DNA of 64,000 nucleotides from an uncultured Phaeodactylibacter sp. (GTDB lineage: Bacteria > Bacteroidota > Bacteroidia > Chitinophagales > Saprospiraceae), in contig CAJXNH010000005.1 of NCBI GenBank assembly GCA_913057245.1, positions 1-64,000 on the forward strand, written 5' to 3'. Each line of letters begins with the position of its first letter. Position 1 is the first letter of the stretch. The notes under the pieces were generated by a model, which did no database searches, had not been told where the DNA came from, and saw nothing but the letters and a program-made list of their open reading frames with translations. Positions 36,728 to 46,432 of the stretch are shown piece after piece. Both the position numbers and the translations under genes were made by a program.

Positions 36728-39160
36728 ATGCTACGAATACTGCATACTGTTGTTTCTATTGTTTTTTCCCCGCTATTGCTGTTGGGTCAGCAGTATGGTA
36801 TTACGGGTGTTGTAATGGCGAAAGCCGAGGCACAGCCGGTCGGCGGAGCCACGCTTTTTCTGGCGGAAACGGGGGCAGTTGCCGAAACTGGCCCGGATGG
36901 TACTTTCGAGCTGGAAGCAGAAGTTCCCGGCCCTTACAGCCTGACCGTTTTCATGCCGGGCTTCACTACGGTAGTCCGGGAAGTCACCCTCAGCCCGGAG
37001 CAACCGGTGGCAGAGCTTAAACTGGCGCTGGAGGACCTGAGCATTGATATGGAATCGGTGGAAGTGCAGGCATCACGTGGCGCGTACAGCATGTCGCGAC
37101 TAAGAAACGTGGAGGGGGCCGCCATCTATGCCGCTAAGAAGAGCGAACTCATTGAGCTGGAAAAGGCTATGGGCAATCTGGCTGCCAATAACGCCCGGGA
37201 AATTTACAAAGGCGTGCCGGGGCTAAATATCTGGGAAAACGATGGGGCCGGGCTTCAACTGGCCATCGGTGCCCGGGGGCTCGACCCCAACCGGACCTCC
37301 AATTTCAACACCCGCCAAAATGGGTACGATATTAGTGCGGATGCCTTAGGCTACCCGGAAAGCTATTACACCCCTCCGGCCCAGGCCCTGCAGCGAATTG
37401 AAGTGGTAAGAGGAGCGGCTTCTTTGCAATATGGTACGCAGTTTGGCGGATTACTTAATTTCGTTTTCAAAGAAGGGCCAAGGGATAAGCCTTTTGAGTT
37501 CACTACCGAAAACACTTACGGCTCCTTTGGGCAGTTCAATACGTTCAACAGCGTGGGCGGTACTGTTGGTAACCTGAACTATTACACTTTTTACCAATAC
37601 AAGCAGGGCGATGGCTGGCGCCCCAATTCAGGATATGAGCAGCATACGGCTTTTGGGCGGCTGCAGTGGAAGCCGGCAAAACGGCTGGAATTGGGCCTGG
37701 AGTTCACCCACATGAATTACCTGGCGCAGCAGCCCGGGGGACTGGCAGACTTCGAGTTCCAGCAAGACCCGCAGCAGTCCAAGCGGGCCCGCAATTGGTT
37801 TAGGGTAGACTGGAACCTGGCAGCATTTACCCTGGACTACCGTCTTTCCAGCCGGACCCGCATTAATTGGCGCAACTTTCTCCTCATGGCACAACGGGAC
37901 GCCCTTGGCGAGCTTGGCCCCATCAACCGGCCGGACCCGCTCCGCGAACGCGACCTGATTTCCGGACAATATCAGAATGTGGGTTCTGAAGCCCGGCTTC
38001 TGCATCAGTACAAAACGAATCAGCAGCTAAGCACCTTTCTGTTGGGGGTAAGATTGTACCGGGGCTTTACCGAAAACCGGCAGGGTGATGCTTCTGAAAG
38101 TGCCGGTCCCGATTTCCGCTTTCTCAACCCGGAAGACCTGGAGCAGTCCAATTATGAATTCCCGAGCCGCAATGTGTCAGTTTTTGCAGAGAATCTGTTC
38201 AATATAACGCCCCGGCTGAGTATAACCCCGGGCGCACGCTTTGAGTACATCCGTACGTCTTCAGATGGGTATTACAAAGAGCGGGTTTTCTCCGGCGGGG
38301 AAGTGATCTTCGAGCGTCGGCTGGAAGATGCACGGTTAAATGAGCGCTCACTGGCGTTGCTGGGGCTGGGCATTGGCTATCAGCTCCGGCCAGGAATAGA
38401 GCTATATGCCAATTACTCTCAAAACTACCGGGCGATCAACTTCAGTGACCTGGCGGTGGTGAACCCTAACCTCATTATTGATTCCCTGCTGACCGATGAG
38501 CGGGGCTACAATGCGGATATTGGTGTGCGCGGAGATGCCTTGGATGGCCGGCTGAGGTTTGATGCATCCGCTTTCTATCTGCGCTACAACGACCGAATCG
38601 GGCTGGCAGAAATCACCGTGCCGGACCCTATTGTGATTGAGCGGCTTGTGGCCTTCAGGACCAATATCGGGGATGCGCGCATCCTCGGGTTGGAGTCCTT
38701 TGCCGAGGCAGACCTCTGGAAGCTTTTTGTGGATCAGGAAAGCCCATGGTCGGTACTCGCCTTTATCAATTTTAGCTACTTGCGGGGGACTTACATCAGT
38801 GGTCAGCGGCAGTTTGTGGGCAACGATGTGGAGCTTATCCCACCGGTGAGCTTTAAGACAGGCATAACCGTTCGCCGGGGTGGATTTTCCGGCAGCTATC
38901 TGCTGTCCCATGTACGTGCGCATTATTCGGATGCGACCAACGCAGAGGTTGTCGCTAATGCCACCCGGGGTATCATTCCTACCTATACGGTGATGGATTT
39001 ATCTGCAAGTTACTCATGGAAGCGCTATCGGATTCAGGCAGGTATGAATAACCTGACCGATGCCCGCTATTTTACCCGCCGGGCTACAGGCTACCCTGGT
39101 CCGGGGATCATTCCGGCAGAGCCACGTCGGTTGTACATGGGGCTCCGCATCCAAATCTAG
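36728..39160 (+). CDS. TonB-dependent receptor, FecA/iron-complex type
   Basis: This 810-residue outer membrane protein has a signal peptide (MLRILHTVVSIVFSPLLLLG), a carboxypeptidase-regulatory-like domain (about 22-110), a plug (about 125-250; IYKGVPGLNIWEND, GARGLDPNRTSNFNTRQNGYD, EVVRGAASLQYGTQFGG) and a 22-strand barrel ending in YMGLRIQI. The plug features are those of ferric-citrate/siderophore receptors. It is 11 bases after the HTTM gene, so it is the last gene of the metal-uptake operon. Transport needs TonB-ExbBD, not in the window. Confidence 0.9.
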   Translation: MLRILHTVVSIVFSPLLLLGQQYGITGVVMAKAEAQPVGGATLFLAETGAVAETGPDGTFELEAEVPGPYSLTVFMPGFTTVVREVTLSPEQPVAELKLALEDLSIDMESVEVQASRGAYSMSRLRNVEGAAIYAAKKSELIELEKAMGNLAANNAREIYKGVPGLNIWENDGAGLQLAIGARGLDPNRTSNFNTRQNGYDISADALGYPESYYTPPAQALQRIEVVRGAASLQYGTQFGGLLNFVFKEGPRDKPFEFTTENTYGSFGQFNTFNSVGGTVGNLNYYTFYQYKQGDGWRPNSGYEQHTAFGRLQWKPAKRLELGLEFTHMNYLAQQPGGLADFEFQQDPQQSKRARNWFRVDWNLAAFTLDYRLSSRTRINWRNFLLMAQRDALGELGPINRPDPLRERDLISGQYQNVGSEARLLHQYKTNQQLSTFLLGVRLYRGFTENRQGDASESAGPDFRFLNPEDLEQSNYEFPSRNVSVFAENLFNITPRLSITPGARFEYIRTSSDGYYKERVFSGGEVIFERRLEDARLNERSLALLGLGIGYQLRPGIELYANYSQNYRAINFSDLAVVNPNLIIDSLLTDERGYNADIGVRGDALDGRLRFDASAFYLRYNDRIGLAEITVPDPIVIERLVAFRTNIGDARILGLESFAEADLWKLFVDQESPWSVLAFINFSYLRGTYISGQRQFVGNDVELIPPVSFKTGITVRRGGFSGSYLLSHVRAHYSDATNAEVVANATRGIIPTYTVMDLSASYSWKRYRIQAGMNNLTDARYFTRRATGYPGPGIIPAEPRRLYMGLRIQI

Positions 39161-39161
39161 G

Positions 39162-41081
39162 TTACTGTTCGTCTGGCTTGAATTTTTCCAACTGCTGCCC
39201 GCTGCCCGCCTCCTGCTTGTCAGGAACGGGGAGGCCGGATTTTATAGGGTTCACCTCATTGCTCTTAATGGGGATAACGGTGTTTTGTCCGGTTGCCGTC
39301 TCCGGTTCGGTGGCCTCCGGTTGCTGCGCTTCTACAGTTTCCGGCTCCGGTGGCAGGATTTCCCGCAGGGCAGGGAAGCGCAGAATGCCTTTGATGGGGC
39401 GTACACTCGTTACGGCCGTGCGGGCGCTTTCCAGATGAATATCCAGGGCCAGGTTATAGTTTTGCATAGAGGAGTTATCGATGCGTTCGAGCGGGTAGGT
39501 GCTTTGCGTCTCCAAGGTCACAAAGAAGCGCTTTCGGCTCGCATCGGGCTCTACGTCTACAATACGCACATTCAGCGTTTTATCACTACGGCGCACGACG
39601 AGATTGCCGATATAGGGCGTGGCATCGAAGTTGACCGGATTGTAGTGGTCTTCAATGTCAATGGCAAATTTCCACTGGAAGGCGAACTCCCAGCCGTCCT
39701 TTTTCGTCAGGTCGAAGCGCCCGTCCGCTATGTTGGCGATAGGATGGGAACTGGTCTGAATCTCTTCATTGATGTCAAAGTATAAATATTTGCCCCCAAC
39801 GGGTTCTTTGCTGCGAATGCGGTAGCTGGCATTCAATTTACTGGGCCGCTGATCAATGGGGCCGGCGAAGTTAGCCGATAGCGGACGGCCGGTGATCGTA
39901 AACCGGCAGCCTCCAACTTGCCCTTCGGCATCAAAGTAGGGCTCTGCATCAATGGTGGGTTGCCCGTCGTAAAGCCCGGACTGTACCCGCTCAATGGTCC
40001 AGAAGTTGCGGGTCATGTATTCCGGTATACCCTCCACTATAAGGAAGTGTTTATGCTCAATACCTTCGATCATGAGTGGCAGGTCCTGGGCGCTTTGGAA
40101 AACCGGGTTCACGCTCTGCAGGTAAGCCTGAATGTCTTCGGGAGAGGGCAGGGGGCTGAACATCTTCCACTTATCGCGAATGTAGTCGAATTCGGTATAA
40201 ATAATAGTTTCCCAATCGGTGCCGGAGAAGGTGGCACTGCCAAGCTTTCCAAAACCGAGGCTTGTGCTTAGGCGTGCAGGCAGCGGCCCGGTGAGATTGA
40301 GCCCGCCTTCCATTTCTATACGGTAGTTTTCTTCTGCTGAGGTCAGATGCTTGAGCATGACTCCCTCAAACTCCCGCAGGTAGTAGGCATTGCCGATAAA
40401 CTCTGGGTTCTCCTGGTAAAAGCGCCACAGCTTGAGCATGGCTTCAGTGGTACGGTAGTCGTTGGCTTCGAGCACAAACCGCATAGGGGATACGAAGGAC
40501 CCCGACAAGGCCACAACCGAAGACTCCCGCTGATGGTCAGTGTCCAATGCAGTTTGAAAAGCGGCGTATGGCGGGTTAACGCCAGCCTCAAGTGCCGCGC
40601 GGAGGTAACCGCTACAGGTTTTGTGCATGAAGTAGGAGTCGAAGTTTTCATCAGGATTGACGACGAATTGATTCTCCATACTGCTGAGGGTAAACACGCG
40701 GTTGGGGCTGAAGTCCACCTCCTCAAACGAACGCTCAATATCTTCTTTCTGAAAAATGTAATAGAGCAGCCCGCCGCCCCGTATGTCTGCCGTTTCCACA
40801 TCAGTACGTAAGGTGCGCCGGCCAAGGAACTTACTAATGTCCTGTGGCACATAATCCCGGCGGCTGTTTTCGGGGGTCGTGAAGCCACAGTACTCGCAAT
40901 GCTTTTTGAAAATGCGCTGCAAGGCATACCCCAGGCTAATTCGGGAGTAGCTACGCTCCGGTGGCCAGTTTTCCCGCCGGGCTTCCTCCAGGCGGCGCTG
41001 ATAGCGGTCAATGCGTTGCGCATCAAGCTCAGCCGTTGGCAGTAAGAATAAAGCAGACAACAGGGCAATCCAGATTCTCAT
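39162..41081 (-). CDS. Secreted protein of unknown function with CxxC motif
   Basis: The 639-residue protein has a signal peptide (MRIWIALLSALFLLP to LDAQ) and no family I recognise. Visible features: a HCEYCG cluster (near residue 61) resembling a metal-binding pair, beta-rich middle and end segments, and a C-terminal low-complexity tail rich in Glu, Thr and Pro (PETVEAQQPEATEPETATG). It has no obvious sorting domain. Its stop is one base from the stop of the convergent TonB receptor gene, so it is transcribed separately from that operon. Confidence 0.6.
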   Translation of the reverse strand: MRIWIALLSALFLLPTAELDAQRIDRYQRRLEEARRENWPPERSYSRISLGYALQRIFKKHCEYCGFTTPENSRRDYVPQDISKFLGRRTLRTDVETADIRGGGLLYYIFQKEDIERSFEEVDFSPNRVFTLSSMENQFVVNPDENFDSYFMHKTCSGYLRAALEAGVNPPYAAFQTALDTDHQRESSVVALSGSFVSPMRFVLEANDYRTTEAMLKLWRFYQENPEFIGNAYYLREFEGVMLKHLTSAEENYRIEMEGGLNLTGPLPARLSTSLGFGKLGSATFSGTDWETIIYTEFDYIRDKWKMFSPLPSPEDIQAYLQSVNPVFQSAQDLPLMIEGIEHKHFLIVEGIPEYMTRNFWTIERVQSGLYDGQPTIDAEPYFDAEGQVGGCRFTITGRPLSANFAGPIDQRPSKLNASYRIRSKEPVGGKYLYFDINEEIQTSSHPIANIADGRFDLTKKDGWEFAFQWKFAIDIEDHYNPVNFDATPYIGNLVVRRSDKTLNVRIVDVEPDASRKRFFVTLETQSTYPLERIDNSSMQNYNLALDIHLESARTAVTSVRPIKGILRFPALREILPPEPETVEAQQPEATEPETATGQNTVIPIKSNEVNPIKSGLPVPDKQEAGSGQQLEKFKPDEQ

Positions 41082-41207
41082 CGCTTCGTATTGGGATTTT
41101 TATTATTTATTCCAGCGAATATAACAATACATAACGTGGTTTGGATGGCAAAATTTTGTGCAGCGATAGCATATTCGTTATTGTCCACCTGCAGTGAGGC
41201 CGATTGT

Positions 41208-44200
41208 TTACCGCATAAGTAATACATCGCCTGTGAACACTTCCGTTGCTCCATCGGCAAAGGTGATTTCGGCATAGTAGACGAAGATACCCGGGTTGAG
41301 CTCCTCGCCTCTGAATCTGCCATCCCAGCCCATCATGTTGTTGTTGGGCATAATATCCTTCCGCTCGAAGACCAGGCTGCCCGTGCGGCTAAAAATCCGC
41401 ATGACCGGGATGTTGACAAGTGCTTTGTCTCCGTGGATGAAGAACTCATCGTTCCTGCCATCTCCATTCGGACTAAATGCGGTGGGAATGTATACCCGGC
41501 GTACCCGCTCTACCTTCACATTGATGATGTCCTGTTCATTGCACAAACTCAGAGCGTCAAACACCTGCAGGACATAAGTGGTCGTGCGCTGCGGGCTGAC
41601 ACTGATCGACTGTCCGGTGAATTGCAGCTGACTACTGTCAGAGGCAATCCAGGTAAAGGATGGTGCGTCAGCAGAAGTTGTGGCACTGAGTAGAATCGTA
41701 TCACCCAGATTGATGGTTGTATCCCGGCCTGCATTCGCTGTCAATACGGGGGCAGGTGCTACGGTTTGTATTTGTTCTGTTTCACACCCGAAGGAGTCAC
41801 GGACAATCAAACTGTAACTACCGGCGAACAGACTCGAGAATACCGGGCTATTGCCAAATACTACGCCATCAAGGGAGTACTCGAAGGGAGATGTGCCGCC
41901 AGTTACGGTATCAATGCGCAGTTGCCCGCCATTATCACCGCTCACACAGGTGATATCAGTGGCGGAAGCTTCGAAATCGAGCGCTACGGGCTGTGGCAGC
42001 TCAAAGGTTGCGGTGTCCAGGCAGCCCCGCTCATTGGTCAGTGTCAGGCTGTAGGGGCCTGCAGCCAGCCCACGGTTGTTCGACTGAGTATTGCCGTTGG
42101 ACCAGGCGTAGGTGAAGGTCTCGCCCGGGCCAATGGGAACGGCTTCCAGTGCGCCATCTGAAAACCCGAAACAAGTGACGGGTTCTGAAAGGGCGATGGC
42201 GGCTTCCAAAGGAGCATCCGGTTGGGGTAGGAGGGCTTCCGTGGTATCCTGGCACCCATCGCTATTCGTCACCGTTATGGAATAGAGGCCTGTGGGCTGG
42301 TTGTCCAATGTGTCTGTTGTGCTGCCGGTACTCCAGTTGAAGTCTGTAGGTTGGCCGTTAGTGCTGACAGACAATTGCCCGTCGCTACCTCCAAAACAGG
42401 ACACTTCCTGCTCTACCGCGATGGCGGCGATAAATTCGTCGGGTTGCCCGATTTCGTATTCCACCTGGAGCTCGCATCCATTGGCATCAGTGAGAAGTAA
42501 GGGGTAAATCCCGGCACAGAGATCGGTTAATGCTGTCGTATCCGCTCCGTTTACCCAGCTGAAGGTGTAGGGTGGTGTACCTCCTGATGCCTCCACACTA
42601 ATGGCGCCATCACAAAAGCCGAAGCAACTGGTACTGCTTTGGCTCAGGATAGTGAGCTCAAGAGCACTGGGCTCTTCCACAATCATGGTGAAGGTGGTGT
42701 CGAAAAAGTTGTCCGCAATTGTGACAGCATAGGTGCCAGCTGTAAGATTGGGAAGTGTAGCGGTTTCGTTGTCTTCGTTGAGTATGCCAGTGCCGGAGAG
42801 GCTGAGGTCGGTCTTTTCCCAGTTGTAATCATAGGGTGGGATGCCCCCCATGGCGGAAAATTCGATACTGCCGGTATTCCCGCCATTACAAGCTACTGAA
42901 TCGGCCTGTGCCATTGGTACGATGCCGGTCAGGAAATCCATCGTAAAGCAGGTATCGCCCACGCATCCAAAGTCATCAGTAACAGTCACGCAGCATGTTG
43001 CACCGCCCACCAGATTGTTATTGGAAGGGCCTGTCATACCATCGCACCATTCAATGATGTACCCGCCGCTGCCACCGGTGGGGTAAGCTATGGCCCAGCC
43101 GTTGGCGTTGCCTTCGCCAATAGCCGGTTGTATTTGCTCGACATTGACTGAAATGGGCTCCAGGACTGTGAGGTTCGTATTGATGATACTGTCGCAGCCA
43201 AGGAACAGGATGATGGTATCGGCATAAACGCCTGTTTCTGTGTAGGACGAGCTGCCGACTTCAAAGCTGTCACTGGCACAGATGGTTGTGTCAATCTGAG
43301 TTACCGGGGTGATATCGCCTGCATCATAAATATCGAGGGAGAACATACCGGTAGCATTCGAGCCATCCCCATCAATCAGGATGTAATAGGTCGCACCGCC
43401 CACCAGGCAGCTGAAGTTCAGGGCTTCGTCTTCATCAGCGGGATCGTAGGCACTTTCAAGGTGCTGGAAAAACCCACTACAGGTGGAAAAAGCCCGGTAA
43501 AGGCTGAGCTGAATACCGATGGAATCGACCAGGCGGTCAGAGTTGGCTTCAATCCAGACGTTGCCGGATGGCGGTGCCTCAAAGGAGAACCATACGGAAG
43601 TCTGCACGACAAAATCAGGGCTGAAGGGATCGTTGTTGCTATCAGCGCAGTAGTTGCCGTAGAGGGTATTCGTACCGATGGTATCTCCGGGCGGGACAGC
43701 GCCAAGGTGAAGGGCATCGCATCGCTCATTAGGGGCATCATCCACATCTGTGCTGATCAGGCGCAGGCCGAAAACACCTTCTTCGTCTCCAGGGTCCGTG
43801 AAAGCACCGTCTACTAAAATATAGTATCGGGTGTCTGGCTCGGGGCAGCTTACCCGCATGTAGACGTCCCGGTTGTCGTTAGGGGCAGACCAGCTGACCA
43901 GTTCGAGGTTACCGGTACAGGTATCGTTATCAGAGCGGTAAAGTGCGACTTCTACATCAAAGGCATCTCCGGTGTTTTCCGGGTCGCCCAGGGCTTCAAT
44001 CCAGGCTACGCTTCCGATATCAGGCCCAGTGGTGAACTCGAACCATACGCCGTTGGAATTGGTGAAGCCTCCGTCGTCTGCAGGATTAGGTTCATTTTGG
44101 TTGTTGGCACAGAGGTTGTCATATTGCCCGATGGTGGCGTCGCCAAGGGTATCACCACGCAGCAGGGTACCCAGCGCAATGGCCTGGCAGGGCAGGTCGT

Positions 44201-44669
44201 TGTAGTTCCCGTTTCCGGTCACCGATATGCTGTAGTTCAACGTTCCGCCGCTGGCGCCGCCATTAGGGAGGGATAGTGTCAAATCCTGTGTTTCATCCAG
44301 AGCGGGTAATGGTACATTTTCACAGATTTGCTCTTCACACGAGCGGTCTATAAAACACCCGATTGGGAGGAGCGGGTCATTTTCGAATACTGTAAAGCAG
44401 ACTTCAATGGTTGCCGGGAGGTCACTGGGGCAGTTGAAATCTTCAGCATACTGCACATTTGGCAAGGCCGTGTAGCAGGGGCCCTGAGCCGGATAAATAA
44501 CAATACCCTGATTTTCTACCTCTACCTGCCAAAGGGGGTCAGGGGCTGAGAAGAGATCGTCACAGGTGGTGGTCACTGTGGCGTCAGTTACGGTCAGTTC
44601 AACGGTGACCTGAGCTGGCAACCATAAGCCAGACAGCATAAACAGAACAGGCAAAACGATACGCTTCAT
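41208..44669 (-). CDS. SprB-repeat surface protein with gliding-type C-terminal domain
   Basis: This 1153-residue protein has a signal peptide (MKRIVLPVLFMLSGLWL), two PPC-like beta domains (about 130-260 and 260-390; WFEFTTGPD, YYILVDGAF), a CASDSFEVGSSSY Ig-like unit (about 395-440), then about six SprB repeats of form CFGxSDGxLxxxxxGxxxxFxWSNGxxT (residues 520-960). The end is a CHU_C/gliding-motility type T9SS C-terminal domain (IPTAFSPNGDGRNDEF, RVLVFERKD-like FERKD, WDGRFRGEELNPGIFVYYAE). It is a type B T9SS cargo, probably a cell-surface adhesin. I chose the ATG at 44669. Confidence 0.88.
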   Translation of the reverse strand: MKRIVLPVLFMLSGLWLPAQVTVELTVTDATVTTTCDDLFSAPDPLWQVEVENQGIVIYPAQGPCYTALPNVQYAEDFNCPSDLPATIEVCFTVFENDPLLPIGCFIDRSCEEQICENVPLPALDETQDLTLSLPNGGASGGTLNYSISVTGNGNYNDLPCQAIALGTLLRGDTLGDATIGQYDNLCANNQNEPNPADDGGFTNSNGVWFEFTTGPDIGSVAWIEALGDPENTGDAFDVEVALYRSDNDTCTGNLELVSWSAPNDNRDVYMRVSCPEPDTRYYILVDGAFTDPGDEEGVFGLRLISTDVDDAPNERCDALHLGAVPPGDTIGTNTLYGNYCADSNNDPFSPDFVVQTSVWFSFEAPPSGNVWIEANSDRLVDSIGIQLSLYRAFSTCSGFFQHLESAYDPADEDEALNFSCLVGGATYYILIDGDGSNATGMFSLDIYDAGDITPVTQIDTTICASDSFEVGSSSYTETGVYADTIILFLGCDSIINTNLTVLEPISVNVEQIQPAIGEGNANGWAIAYPTGGSGGYIIEWCDGMTGPSNNNLVGGATCCVTVTDDFGCVGDTCFTMDFLTGIVPMAQADSVACNGGNTGSIEFSAMGGIPPYDYNWEKTDLSLSGTGILNEDNETATLPNLTAGTYAVTIADNFFDTTFTMIVEEPSALELTILSQSSTSCFGFCDGAISVEASGGTPPYTFSWVNGADTTALTDLCAGIYPLLLTDANGCELQVEYEIGQPDEFIAAIAVEQEVSCFGGSDGQLSVSTNGQPTDFNWSTGSTTDTLDNQPTGLYSITVTNSDGCQDTTEALLPQPDAPLEAAIALSEPVTCFGFSDGALEAVPIGPGETFTYAWSNGNTQSNNRGLAAGPYSLTLTNERGCLDTATFELPQPVALDFEASATDITCVSGDNGGQLRIDTVTGGTSPFEYSLDGVVFGNSPVFSSLFAGSYSLIVRDSFGCETEQIQTVAPAPVLTANAGRDTTINLGDTILLSATTSADAPSFTWIASDSSQLQFTGQSISVSPQRTTTYVLQVFDALSLCNEQDIINVKVERVRRVYIPTAFSPNGDGRNDEFFIHGDKALVNIPVMRIFSRTGSLVFERKDIMPNNNMMGWDGRFRGEELNPGIFVYYAEITFADGATEVFTGDVLLMR

Positions 44670-45154
44670 ACTGAGGGGATTTTTCAGTAGCAAAAATGAT
44701 AAAAAAGGATTACCGCGACCTCTAAGATGAGGGTAATAACCCGCAATCTATATTACAGAGGAGGCTTAAAGATGCCCCGATCCATAATACAGTAGTACAG
44801 TTTAGGACAATTTTAACAGAATTAGGGCGGTAAGGAGAGGGAAGTGTTGTTGCTCGTGCTAAGGTAAGCGATTTTTAGAAAAAGAGCAGAGAAGAGTAGG
44901 GGAGAGTGTGTATAACAAATTGCACAAAACACAAAGGCAACCCTCTGCATTTAAGCTCTATGGCTGCTGGGGTAGAGCTTCCCGCTCTGCTCCAGCTTAT
45001 CCAGGAGAGGCAAACGGCAAATGCTGGCAAGCTATTCAAAAAGTGCAATTTGTTATGCACACTAGGGGAGTACTGAAGTCCAAAGCGGGGTTTAGCCGAA
45101 AAAAGCTATCCGTATTTAGTGTTGCTGTCAGGACTCCCCCATAAATTCAAGGTG
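44670..45154. other. 485-base intergenic region with small inverted-repeat element
   Basis: No gene is evident. It is the region between the SprB-like gene and pgk on the minus strand; the first 230 bases hold only AT-rich sequence and probably the promoter of the SprB-like gene, and the inverted-repeat element at 44905-45063 occupies much of the rest. Confidence 0.6.
44905..45063. mobile_element. 159-bp MITE-like element with 21-bp terminal inverted repeats
   Basis: The left end AGTGTG-T-ATAACAAATTGCAC (44905-44925) matches the complement of the right end at 45043-45063 in 20 of 21 positions. A direct repeat AGGGGAG flanks the element (44898-44904 and 45064-45070), like a 7-bp target duplication. 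The interior holds a second hairpin, 12 bp with two G-T pairs (44967-44978 with 44984-44995, loop TTCCC), and no open frame. The pattern is that of a non-autonomous transposon. An integron attC site also has inverted ends and internal hairpins, but this one is longer and the terminal repeats are continuous. Confidence 0.65.
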
Positions 45155-46357
45155 TTATGCATTCATGGCTTTAATGCCGGGCAGTTCTTTGCCTTCCAGG
45201 AATTCAAGCATGGCGCCGCCACCTGTGGAAACGTAGCTGACCTTGTCCGTCAGCCCCATTTGGTTGACCGCTGCAACGGAGTCTCCGCCACCAACCAGGG
45301 AGAAAGCTCCGTTTTGAGTGGCTTTGGCTACAGCCTCTGCAATGGCTTTCGTACCGTTGGCAAAGTTGGGCATTTCAAATACGCCCATGGGGCCATTCCA
45401 AAGTAAGGTCTTAGAGTTGGCAATCGCCGCCTCAAATTTGGCTCGTGCGTCCGGGCCGATATCAAGCCCCATCCATCCGTCAGGGATTTCGTTACTGCCT
45501 GCTGCCCGGTGCGTTGCATCATTGGCGAAATTATCGGCAATGATGCTGTCTGCCGGTAAATGTATGGTGACACCGTTTGACTTGGCCTTATCAATAAGTT
45601 CAAGGGCAAGCTGCAGCCGGTCTTCTTCCACAAGGGAGTTGCCGACCTTGCCACCCTGCGCTTTCACGAAAGTGTAGGCCATGCCGCCCCCAATAATCAG
45701 GTTGTCGACAAAGTCGATCAGGCGTTCCAAAAGGAGGATTTTGTCAGAAACTTTAGCACCGCCAATGATCGCCGTGAGGGGGCGTTCAGGGCTGTTGAGC
45801 ACTTTGTTGGCGTTTTTGATCTCTGCCTGCATGAGGTAGCCGAATGATTTGGCGCCTTTATCGAAGTACTGTGCTACGGTAGTGGTGGAAGCGTGGGCGC
45901 GGTGTGCAGTTCCGAAAGCATCGTTCACGTAGAGGTCTGCCAGTTCAGAAAGGCTTTTGGCGAAAGCCTCATCTCCCTTTTTCTCGCCCTCATTGAAGCG
46001 GGTATTCTCCAATACCAGGATTTCGCCCATAGGCAGTTCGGCTGCCATTTTTGTGGCTTTGTCGCCAATGGTTTCGTCGCAGAAGTGGACTTTAGCACCG
46101 GTCAGTTCAGCCAGGTGGCTGGTGACATGGTTCAGGGTGAACTTTTCCCGGTCGATACTGCCATCTTCCTTAAGCTTTTTCATCGGGCGGCCCAGGTGAG
46201 ACATCAGAATTGCAGCGCCGCCGTCCTTCAGTATTTGACTGATGGTAGGCAGGGCGGCCCGCATACGGGTATCATCCGTGATGTTATAATCTTTATCGAG
46301 CGGCACATTGAAGTCGACTCTTACCAGTGCCTTTTTGCCTTTGAATTCGAGTTGCAT
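45155..46357 (-). CDS. pgk: Phosphoglycerate kinase
   Basis: This 400-residue cytoplasmic enzyme of glycolysis transfers phosphate from 1,3-bisphosphoglycerate to ADP. The N-terminal substrate motif RVDFNVPLD near residue 16, the GGAKVSDKI segment near 195, WNGPMGVFE near 327 and the C-terminal [22 protein letters not shown] segments are all present. I chose the ATG at 46357. It follows gap on the same strand with a hairpin between, a common glycolytic pairing. Confidence 0.97.
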   Translation of the reverse strand: MQLEFKGKKALVRVDFNVPLDKDYNITDDTRMRAALPTISQILKDGGAAILMSHLGRPMKKLKEDGSIDREKFTLNHVTSHLAELTGAKVHFCDETIGDKATKMAAELPMGEILVLENTRFNEGEKKGDEAFAKSLSELADLYVNDAFGTAHRAHASTTTVAQYFDKGAKSFGYLMQAEIKNANKVLNSPERPLTAIIGGAKVSDKILLLERLIDFVDNLIIGGGMAYTFVKAQGGKVGNSLVEEDRLQLALELIDKAKSNGVTIHLPADSIIADNFANDATHRAAGSNEIPDGWMGLDIGPDARAKFEAAIANSKTLLWNGPMGVFEMPNFANGTKAIAEAVAKATQNGAFSLVGGGDSVAAVNQMGLTDKVSYVSTGGGAMLEFLEGKELPGIKAMNA

Positions 46358-46387
46358 AGAGTTGGAATTTAGGCTATAAAACAAAGA

Positions 46388-46420
46388 GACCGGAGCAAAG
46401 GCTCCGGTCCTGATTTTTTA
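46388..46420. terminator. Hairpin between gap and pgk
   Basis: A nine-base perfect stem GACCGGAGC (46388-46396) with GCTCCGGTC (46401-46409) and loop AAAG, followed by six T on the plus strand and a T-rich stretch on the minus strand. On the minus strand it may attenuate transcription from gap into pgk. Confidence 0.6.
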
Positions 46421-46432
46421 ATCTGCTGATGC

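Noticed and set aside
41208-44669. Repeat array or phage tail fibre in the 1153-residue protein
   Set aside because: The repeats are SprB-type domains, and the end is a gliding-type T9SS domain; no phage genes are near.
44905-45063. Integron attC site
   Set aside because: Inverted ends with an internal hairpin suggest attC, but the 21-bp continuous terminal repeat and the flanking direct repeats fit a transposon-like element better, and no integrase gene is present.
45065-45139. GGGGAGT...ACTCCCC inverted repeat as a pgk terminator
   Set aside because: The arms are only seven bases and 61 bases apart, with no T tract.
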